DNA of 14,205 nucleotides from UBA1724 sp963632245 (GTDB taxonomy: Bacteria > Verrucomicrobiota > Lentisphaeria > Oligosphaerales > Oligosphaeraceae). The stretch lies in contig CAVGTF010000056.1 of NCBI GenBank assembly GCA_963632245.1, positions 1 through 14,205 of the forward strand, given 5' to 3'. The notes below the pieces were generated by a model. The model was given only the letters and a program-made list of their open reading frames with translations, was not told the origin of the DNA and did no database searches. This document shows positions 5,399 to 12,300 of this stretch, piece after piece. How positions within the stretch are numbered: the first letter of the stretch is position 1; every line of letters begins with the position of its first letter. The translations under genes and the position numbers were made by a program.

Positions 5399-6532
5399 CT
5401 ACTTCCGGCAGAGGGTGATCCGCTGGGCCTGCGGGATCTCTTTCTCGGAGATCACCACCAGATATCCGCCGCCGCCAGCGCCCGTGAGCTTCCAGCCCAG
5501 CGCGTCCGCTTCGCAAAGACGGATGGCCTCCTGCGCCTCCGGCGTCATCATGGCGGGAAAGAGACTGCATGCCGCCTGGAAGGCCGCAGTGGTGGACTCC
5601 CCCCAGAGCGCGGCATTTCGCGTCCGGATGCCCTCCCAGACGCCCTCCGCCGCACGCGAGAGCGCCTGCGCGGCATCCGCATTCAGGCGCGCGCCCTGCC
5701 GCGGCGAAAAGCCGTCCTTGCGGGGGGAGAGGGTGAGGAGCCAGAGATGCTCTTCCACAAAGCGGAGAGTCTCTTCGTCAGTGAGGGACTCGATGGCATC
5801 GGGCCAGACGGCGTCTTGGGTGTAGTGTAGTCGGTTGACTCCGGGGAGCAGGAGTCCCAGCTGGTCTTGGGAACCGGAGAGATGGGGTGTGCCGGGCGGA
5901 TTTTCCAAGGCGAAGAGGGTCTTTGCCAATTCTACGCGGTCGCCGGCGGGGATGGTCTCGCCCCAGAGCGCCAGCGCCTTCTTGCGGGAGGAGGTGGCCA
6001 GGCCGCTACGGTCCTGGAAATCGATGGCGGGTTCGATGGAGGCCGTGATCACCGGCCCTGCGGCGAGGCGATTCACCTCCGGCTGATCCAGCCAGCCGCC
6101 GCCCAGTTCAATGCGGAAGGGAATGGTGCGCTGGCGACGCAATGCCGTGGTGGAGCGCGCGGGAAGCCCCTCGTGGGGGATCCGACGGCTCACCAGCAGC
6201 TGTATGCCCAGCTCCCGGCAGAAGGACTCCTTCTCCGGAGTATAGCCGTCACCATTGACGAAGAAGATATCCGGGTGCAGCACCCGCACCTCCCCTTGGA
6301 AATCCAGTAATCCGCTGCCACTATTGACCCATGCGTCTTTTACGCATCGCAATCCCTTGAGCATGTATAGGCGCTCTTCCTGGGGACACACCGGGGAGTG
6401 ACCCTTCAACTCCCGGATGGTCCGGTCCGAGCCAATGCCCACATACAGCTCGCCGTGGCTGGCGGCTTCCTCCAGGAAGGCCAAGTGGCCGGAATGGAGC
6501 ATATCGAAGCATCCGGAGACGAAGACTTTCAT
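5399..6532 (-). CDS. Fused cytidylyltransferase-like / GHMP-family sugar kinase
   Basis: A 377-residue two-domain protein. Residues 1-135 are a HIGH-type nucleotidyltransferase of the glycerol-3-phosphate/RfaE-domain-II kind: MKVFVSGCFDMLHSGHLAFL with the HSGH motif (13-16), NGDGYTPEK (93-101) and the RSTTALRR segment (126-133). Residues about 138-377 are a GHMP kinase: ELGGGWLDQPE (142-152), phosphate-binding RSGLATSS (175-182), GSQDQLG (220-226) and the C-terminal KLTGAGGGGYLVV (348-360). These resemble fucokinase and HddA-type heptose kinases. A reasonable inference is phosphorylation of a sugar at C1 followed by transfer of a nucleotide, giving an NDP-sugar, but the sugar and nucleotide cannot be read. 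ATG 6532 is chosen because the conserved domain begins right there. An upstream ATG at 6640 adds 36 atypical residues. No good ribosome site precedes 6532. Expected cytosolic; first gene of a pair with trmO. Confidence 0.85.
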   Translation of the reverse strand: MKVFVSGCFDMLHSGHLAFLEEAASHGELYVGIGSDRTIRELKGHSPVCPQEERLYMLKGLRCVKDAWVNSGSGLLDFQGEVRVLHPDIFFVNGDGYTPEKESFCRELGIQLLVSRRIPHEGLPARSTTALRRQRTIPFRIELGGGWLDQPEVNRLAAGPVITASIEPAIDFQDRSGLATSSRKKALALWGETIPAGDRVELAKTLFALENPPGTPHLSGSQDQLGLLLPGVNRLHYTQDAVWPDAIESLTDEETLRFVEEHLWLLTLSPRKDGFSPRQGARLNADAAQALSRAAEGVWEGIRTRNAALWGESTTAAFQAACSLFPAMMTPEAQEAIRLCEADALGWKLTGAGGGGYLVVISEKEIPQAQRITLCRK

Positions 6533-6813
6533 GGTCGGAAAGAGTGAGGGGGGTAGGGTGGCGGGTTGGAGGAAGGGGATTTTCGTGGCGTACGCGAGGG
6601 ACTTTAATGCGCCTTTTTTTGACCGGAGGCATCCGCCCACGCTCTTCGCGTGCGTGCAGGCGCCATGAGACAGGCAAGGAAAGCCGGCTTACATTAAGCG
6701 GATTTGTTTTCGGATAAGGATACTTTGCGCCGGCGCGCGCCGGCTCCCCCAGGAGGACGACGCCATCCCGGCGACGCGCATCTCCCCCCTCGTTTGAGGA
6801 ATACCACAGAATC
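6533..6813. promoter_or_regulatory. Divergent control region between the kinase fusion and nadB
   Basis: 281 bp must hold promoters for both directions. The AT-rich part is 6689-6726 (TTACATTAAGCGGATTTG, then GGATAAGGATACTTTG). Candidate -10-like hexamers on the plus strand are GATAAG or GATACT, but none pairs with a good -35, so no exact promoter is called. Further along are a 16-base perfect palindrome (6729-6744) and an AGGAGG (6751-6756) with no ATG, GTG or TTG at usable distance. The nadB ribosome site is probably GAGGA at 6796-6800, 13 bases from the ATG. Facing the kinase there is a run of seven T (plus strand, 6614-6620) and pyrimidine-rich DNA just before its ATG. Confidence 0.5.
6729..6744. 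promoter_or_regulatory. 16-base perfect palindrome GCCGGCGCGCGCCGGC upstream of nadB
   Basis: The two halves GCCGGCGC and GCGCCGGC are exact complements with no spacer. It lies 3' of the AT-rich promoter-like stretch and 70 bases before the nadB start, so it would fall in the 5' untranslated region or around the transcription start. It could be an operator for a dimeric repressor or an RNA stem. It does not match a NAD-regulator site that I recognise. Confidence 0.4.
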
Positions 6814-8496
6814 ATGAACAGCTCAAATCAGAAGCGCATTTTCACCGACTACCTCATTATCGGATCCGGATTGGCGGGTCTGACTGCGGCGCTGGAGGCC
6901 TCCAAGCACGGTCGCGTGCTGGTGATCACCAAGGCCCGCGCCGAGGACTGCAATACCCGGTATGCACAGGGCGGCATCGCCTGCGTCATGTCCGGTGACG
7001 AGGCGGCCTTCGAGGCACACGTCCAGGATACCCTGGTGGCCGGCGCTGGACTCTGCAAGCCTGATGTGGTGCGCGCCATTGTGAAGGCGGGTCCCGAGTG
7101 CGTGCGGAAGCTCCAGGATTGGGGCTGCCACTTCACCCTCCAGAAGGAGGTGGATCCCGCCACTCCTGCGGACAAGGGCAATGAATTCCATTTGGGCCGC
7201 GAGGGCGGACACTCCACCCGCCGAATCCTCCATTCCGGAGATATCACCGGCCAGGAGGTCTCCGATGTCCTGGTGGCGCGCTGCCGCGAGAATGCCAACA
7301 TCACCATTTTGGAGGACCACCTGGCGGTGGATCTGATCTCCACCCGGCACATTGACTGGCAGGGTGACAACGAGTGCCTGGGCGCCTACGTGATGAACAC
7401 CGACACCCGCGAAATCCTCACCGTGGTGGCACGATACACCTTCCTGGCCACCGGCGGCGCCGGAAAGGTCTACCTGTGCACCTGCAACCCCGATGTGGCT
7501 TGCGGTGACGGCGTGGCAATGGCCTACCGCGCGGGCGCCGAGATCTCCAACATGGAGTTCTACCAGTTCCACCCCACCATCCTCTTCCATCCCCACGCGA
7601 AGTCCTTCCTGATCTCCGAGGCCGTCCGCGGCGAGGGCGCCATCCTCAAGATCCGCAAGAAGAACGAATACGTCTCCTTCATGGAGAACTATCACAAGCT
7701 GGGATCCCTGGCGCCCCGCGATATCGTCGCCCGCGCCATCGACAACGAACTCAAGCGCACCGGACAGGAGTGCGCCTGGCTCGATATCCGCCACAAGTCC
7801 GAGGAGTTCCTCCGCGCACGCTTCCCCAATATCTTTGCGAAATGCCTCCAGTTCGGCATCAACATGGCGAAGGACCTCATTCCCGTGGTCCCCGCAGCAC
7901 ACTATTGCTGCGGCGGCGTGCGCACCGATGTGAATGGCGTGACCTCCGTCAAGAACCTCTACGCCATCGGCGAATGCGGTTGCACGGGCCTGCACGGCGC
8001 CAACCGCCTGGCCTCCAACTCCCTCCTGGAGGCGTTGGTGGTCGCGAATTTCGCCGTGAAACACGCCATCTCCCTGGGACTGGAGAACCACGGCGAGATC
8101 ACTCCCGACATGATCCCCGACTGGGAGAGCGGCGATGCCGTGGACTCCGATGAGCAGATCGTCATCACTCACAACTGGGACGAGATCCGCCGGCTCATGT
8201 GGGACTACGTGGGCATTGTTCGCAGCCGCAAGCGCCTGGAGCGTGCCAAGAACCGCATCCGCATGATTCGCAAGGAGATCGAGAAGTACTACTGGAATTT
8301 CCTGCTGACTCCCGACCTCATCGAGCTGCGCAATCTCGCCAGTGTGGCCGAGATGATCATCGACGCCGCCTCCGCACGACAGGAGTCCCGGGGTCTCCAC
8401 TACAATCTGGACTACCTCCCCGCCGCCGATCCGAATTCCGTCGGAAAGGACTCCATCCTCCGGATGCCCCAGAAGTTCGAGCTGCGCTTCCAGTAG
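6814..8496 (+). CDS. nadB: L-aspartate oxidase
   Basis: FAD enzyme that oxidises L-aspartate to iminoaspartate, the first step of de novo NAD synthesis; quinolinate synthase NadA uses the product. The 560 residues carry the N-terminal FAD fold IIGSGLAGLTAALEA (15-29), the family stretch NTRYAQGGIA (47-56), REGGHSTRRILH (129-140), LATGGAGKVY (211-220), EFYQFHPT (248-255), APRDIVARAID with the substrate-region arginine (300-310), and HGANRLASNSLLEALV (394-409). The C-terminal helical domain is complete. NadB rather than fumarate reductase/SdhA is favoured by the RYAQGGIA and HGANRLASNSLLE signatures and the absence of sdhB/C-like neighbours. GAGGA sits 13 bases before the ATG, rather far. nadA and nadC are not in the window, so the pathway is not clustered here. 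It probably shares a transcript with the next gene, 78 bp downstream, because no hairpin lies between them. Confidence 0.95.
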   Translation: MNSSNQKRIFTDYLIIGSGLAGLTAALEASKHGRVLVITKARAEDCNTRYAQGGIACVMSGDEAAFEAHVQDTLVAGAGLCKPDVVRAIVKAGPECVRKLQDWGCHFTLQKEVDPATPADKGNEFHLGREGGHSTRRILHSGDITGQEVSDVLVARCRENANITILEDHLAVDLISTRHIDWQGDNECLGAYVMNTDTREILTVVARYTFLATGGAGKVYLCTCNPDVACGDGVAMAYRAGAEISNMEFYQFHPTILFHPHAKSFLISEAVRGEGAILKIRKKNEYVSFMENYHKLGSLAPRDIVARAIDNELKRTGQECAWLDIRHKSEEFLRARFPNIFAKCLQFGINMAKDLIPVVPAAHYCCGGVRTDVNGVTSVKNLYAIGECGCTGLHGANRLASNSLLEALVVANFAVKHAISLGLENHGEITPDMIPDWESGDAVDSDEQIVITHNWDEIRRLMWDYVGIVRSRKRLERAKNRIRMIRKEIEKYYWNFLLTPDLIELRNLASVAEMIIDAASARQESRGLHYNLDYLPAADPNSVGKDSILRMPQKFELRFQ

Positions 8497-8574
8497 GTTT
8501 CTTCCCTCTTCTCTCTCACGAATTCCCCGACTTTCCTAAAACCTCATTACCTTCCAAAAGGAGCTTAGAGAACT

Positions 8575-9255
8575 ATGCTTAGATGCCCCAAGTGTGGAAC
8601 GGACAATCTGCTTAGCGCGGTCTTCTGCCGCGGCTGTGGTGAGCGAATGAACCTGGATGAGATCCGTCCGGATGACTTCGCCGATCTGGGCACCAAGAAG
8701 GATTCCACCACCATGCAGAACATCGTGGGCGGAATCATCATCGGCGTCCTGGTCGTGGCATTCGCAGTCGGCTTCTGCTTCCCCAGCTGCGGCGCACTCT
8801 CTACCTCCGAGGATGGACAGACCGCCGCAAAGAACAAATTCTGCGGATCAAAAACCGTAGAGCTCACCGACCAGGAAGCCACCGACCTGTGCAGTTACAT
8901 GGTCGGACGCTCTAGTGGCGACAGCGAGGGTCCCAAGGTGTCGAAGATCTCCGTGCGCTACCACGAGGACGGCACCATGTCCACCTATGTCCGCACCACC
9001 TTCTGGGGATTCGTTCCCGCCTCCGTCACCTTCGCAAATTGCAATGTGGGCTCCGGCATCGCAAACTTCTATAGCGAAAGCGTGCGCATCGGACTGCTCC
9101 CCGTCCCCGAGGGACTCCGGGAGAGCCTCACCGATCCCATTCGCTCCACCTGCTCCGCGATTCTGTCGGATGTCAACAATTCCGTGATTGACAATGGCGT
9201 GAGCGTCTCCGAGGGAAAGATCACGGTCAAGCACAAGAAAGTCAACCTGGACTAG
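8575..9255 (+). CDS. Zinc-ribbon protein with one membrane helix, unknown function
   Basis: A 226-residue protein in three parts. Residues 1-25 form a zinc ribbon with cysteines 4, 7, 18 and 21 (CPKCG ... CRGCG). Residues about 49-68 (NIVGGIIIGVLVVAFAVGFC) are a strongly hydrophobic single membrane helix. Residues about 75-226 are a soluble domain with several further cysteines, predicted outside the cytoplasm if the ribbon is inside. I do not recognise the C-terminal domain. AGGAG lies 11 bases before the ATG. It follows nadB by 78 bp without a terminator and ends just before a very strong one, so it is the last gene of that transcript. Zinc-ribbon/TM proteins of this layout are common and mostly uncharacterised. 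A link to NAD synthesis is not supported beyond position. Confidence 0.85.
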   Translation: MLRCPKCGTDNLLSAVFCRGCGERMNLDEIRPDDFADLGTKKDSTTMQNIVGGIIIGVLVVAFAVGFCFPSCGALSTSEDGQTAAKNKFCGSKTVELTDQEATDLCSYMVGRSSGDSEGPKVSKISVRYHEDGTMSTYVRTTFWGFVPASVTFANCNVGSGIANFYSESVRIGLLPVPEGLRESLTDPIRSTCSAILSDVNNSVIDNGVSVSEGKITVKHKKVNLD

Positions 9256-9281
9256 CCGAGCGGCAGGTCGCTCGCGGACAG

Positions 9282-9350
9282 GAGGGAGAAGGCCGGGAGA
9301 CGGGACGCGATATTGTCCCCTCCCGCTTCTCCCTCTTTCTTTCTTTCTTG
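9282..9350 (+). terminator. Long intrinsic terminator after the zinc-ribbon gene
   Basis: GAGGGAGAAG (9282-9291) pairs with CTTCTCCCTC (9326-9335), CGGGAG (9294-9299) with CTCCCG (9320-9325), and GGGAC (9302-9306) with GTCCC (9315-9319). That makes 21 base pairs with two small left-side bulges. The stem is followed at once by TTTCTTTCTTTCTTG (9336-9350). It ends the nadB transcript 26 bases after the zinc-ribbon stop codon. Its tail overlaps the -35 of the next promoter. Confidence 0.93.
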
Positions 9351-9376
9351 AAAATCCACTCTCTACTCCCCATACT
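9348..9376 (+). promoter_or_regulatory. Sigma-70-type promoter of the debranching-enzyme operon
   Basis: TTGAAA (9348-9353; 5 of 6 to TTGACA), a 17-base spacer, then CATACT (9371-9376; 4 of 6 to TATAAT). The expected start of transcription, about 7 bases after the -10, falls on the A of the ATG at 9383. No ribosome site lies between, so a leaderless mRNA is predicted. Confidence 0.6.
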
Positions 9377-9382
9377 GCCTTT

Positions 9383-12300
9383 ATGTTTTCCGCCTCCACC
9401 GCTCCCGTGCTGGAGCAGCATCCCGCGCCCCACGACCGGAAGGTCCGTCATGTGGGCGATACCCTCCGGATCACTCTCACCCTGAATCGCCCCTGCCGCG
9501 GCTCCGCCTTCGTGCGCACCAACTTGGGCAATGGCGAGATCCAGCGTCAGGAGGTCGTGCAGGAAGTGGAGATGGGTCAGGCGCCCCTGGGACGCGACTG
9601 GCGGGATCTCCCCATGCGCCAGATGGGGCCCATGCAGTATGAAATCCGCCTCCCTCTCGTGGAGGTGGGCGTCTTCTCATACGTATGCTTCTTCTTGGAG
9701 GAGAGCACCGGCGAGGTCCTCTGGCCCCGCGGCGAGAATGCCTCCGTGAAGGTGATTTCCGAGCTCTGCGCCGCCGGAAATACGATCTATAACGCCTTCG
9801 TCCGGCAATTTGGCGCAAATATCTCCGGAAAGTCGGTCACGGGCGAGGAACAGAATGCCGCGCAGGCGCTGGACAAGGCGAACTACACCGTGATCCCGCC
9901 CTCCGGGACCTTCCGCGCCCTCCAGAGCAAGCTGGATCTTATCTTGGGGCAGATGGGCTTCCGGATCCTGCAGTTCCTGCCCGTCCATCCTGTCCCCACT
10001 ACCTTCGCGCGCATGGGACGCTTCGGGAGCCCCTTCGCTCCCCTGGATTTCTACGACGTGGATGCCTCCATGGCCGAGTTCGACCAGCGCACCACGCCCC
10101 TGGAACAGTTCCTCCAGCTGGTGGACCAGGTCCACGCTCGCGGCGCGATGGTCTTCCTGGATCTGCCCATCGATCACACTGGATGGGCCAGCGTCCTGCA
10201 GTCCCATCATCCCGAGTGGTTTGCCCGGAATCCCGATGGCTCCTTCCAGTCTCCCGGAGCCTGGGGCGTAGTCTGGGCCGATCTCTGCAAGCTGGATTTC
10301 TCCCGGAAGGAGCTCTGGATTCGGCTTGCGGAGATCTTCCTGCATTGGTGCCGTAATGGCGTGGATGGCTTCCGTTGCGATGCGGGCTACATGGTGCCCG
10401 TCCCCGTCTGGAAGTACATCGTGGCGAAGGTCCGCCAGCAATTCCCCGATACGGTCTTCTTCCTGGAGGGCCTGGGCGGCGGACAGGATGCCACTACGCA
10501 TCTCCTGGAGGAGGCCGATCTGGACTGGGCATACTCCGAGCTCTTCCAGAATTACAGCGCCCAGGAGATGGGACGCTATCTGGAGTTCTCCTCAAACTAC
10601 TCCGCTTCCTACGGCGCACTGGTGCACTTCGCCGAGACCCACGACAACGACCGGCTGGCCGCGCGCTCCAAGGAGTGGGCGCGACTCCGTGTGACCCTCA
10701 GCGCGCTCTTCTCCCCCGCGGGATGCTTCGGCATCGCCAACGGCGTGGAGTGGTATGCCACCGAGAAGATCGATGTCCATGGCGCGCACTCCCTGAATTG
10801 GGGCGATCCCGACAACATGGTGCCGCTCCTCTCCTCCCTCAATGCCCTCATGAAGAGCCACCCCGCCTTCCGCGCCGATGCGCGACTCCGGGTTCCCTAC
10901 GGCTCCGGCGGAAGCGCAGTGGGACTATTGCGGGAACCCCGCGGCGACCGCGAACACTCGGTGCTGGTGGTGGCCAATCCCAAGACCGACGAGACTGCCG
11001 AATACCAGTGGCACTTCCAGGAATTCGATCCCGGAAGCCGCCCGGTGGATCTGCTCTCCGGACGCGCCATCCCCGCCGTCCGCGAAGAGTGCCTCTACCG
11101 CATTCCCCTGAAGGCGGGACAGGTCCTCTGCCTCTGCTATCCCGGACGACAGGCGCTCCCGAAAGAACCCTACGATGCCGTGGCACGACAGCAGTTGCTG
11201 GCCACCGTCCTGCGCCTCCGCGTCTCCCTCAATGGCATGGGCGACCTGGAATCCCTCCCGCTGGAGGATCAGGCGTATGCGCTCTTCCAGGATCCCGCAA
11301 AATTCTTTGCGGACTTGGCGGGGAACACCCGGAACTACGTTCCTTTGGCGGAGTGGGCCCCCGAGAATGACGGCCGCCGCGATATCGTGGTGCCCGTGGA
11401 TCACTATCTGCTCATCCGCCATGACACGCCCTTCCAGGGACAGGTCGACATGTCCGGCGTGGTCCACTGCAAGTTCCACTCCATCCCCATGGCAGATGGA
11501 CGGCATTTCGTGATCCTGACTCCCCTGGAAAAACGCATCACACACCCCGTGGTCGCAAATCTCCACCTGGTGACCTACGGCAACGCCGGATACATCCGGC
11601 GCTTCGACGTGCGGGCGCAGGTCTTCCCGGAGACCGCCCAGGTGAATGTCCTGCGGCGCATCATCCAGAAGAATCTGACGCACCGCCATTGCGCGCTGGC
11701 TACTAATTCCCGTGGCAGCTATGGCCTGGTTCGCGGCATGTGGGGAAATCTGGAGGGGCAATACGACGCCCTCCTGGCGGCAAACCAGAATCCGGAGCTG
11801 CCCTCCGACCGCACCACCGTCCTCTCACGCGTCCGCGCCTGGCTGATTTACCACGACTACGCCCAGGAGATCAGCGCGAAGTGCCAGACCGATTTCGCAG
11901 TTCCCGGAAAAAATGCCGCCTCCTGGCATTTCGTCGTGCCTTCCGGCATGGGCGGAAATGCCTACCTGGCCATCCGCTACGAGCTGGATGCCGAGGAGAA
12001 TCGCGGACGGCTCATCTTCACCCGTTGCCCGCCCCCCGAGGATCTGGAACTGCCCGCGCTGGATGCCAATGCCCCCGTCACTCTCATTCTGAAGCCCGAT
12101 GTGGATGACTGCTGCAACCACAATCCCACGCTGGCATACCAGGGCGCAGAACGCTCCTTCCCACGACGCGTCACACCCTTTGAGAACGGCTTCGTCTTCG
12201 CTTTGGAAAGTGGAAATCGCCTGGAGGCCCGCGCCAGCCGCGGTGTCTTCCTCAATGACGGCGAATGGACCTACAATCTCCATAACGCCATGGAGGCGGA

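Noticed and set aside
5391..5570. N-terminal extension of TrmO into the kinase gene.
   Set aside because: It overlaps the conserved kinase C-terminus and reads as Arg/Gly/Ala-rich filler; TrmO homology starts after 5390.
6588..6620. GGCG...CGCC followed by seven T on the plus strand, as a terminator.
   Set aside because: Only four base pairs with a loop of about 19 bases, and no plus-strand gene upstream to terminate.
6533..6640. N-terminal extension of the kinase fusion to ATG 6640.
   Set aside because: The added 36 residues are atypical, and the nucleotidyltransferase fold starts exactly at MKVFVSGCFD, so ATG 6532 fits better.
6823..8400. A 525-codon minus-strand open frame opposite nadB.
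   Set aside because: It is the antisense shadow of nadB, with low-complexity composition, no ribosome site and no recognisable motif.
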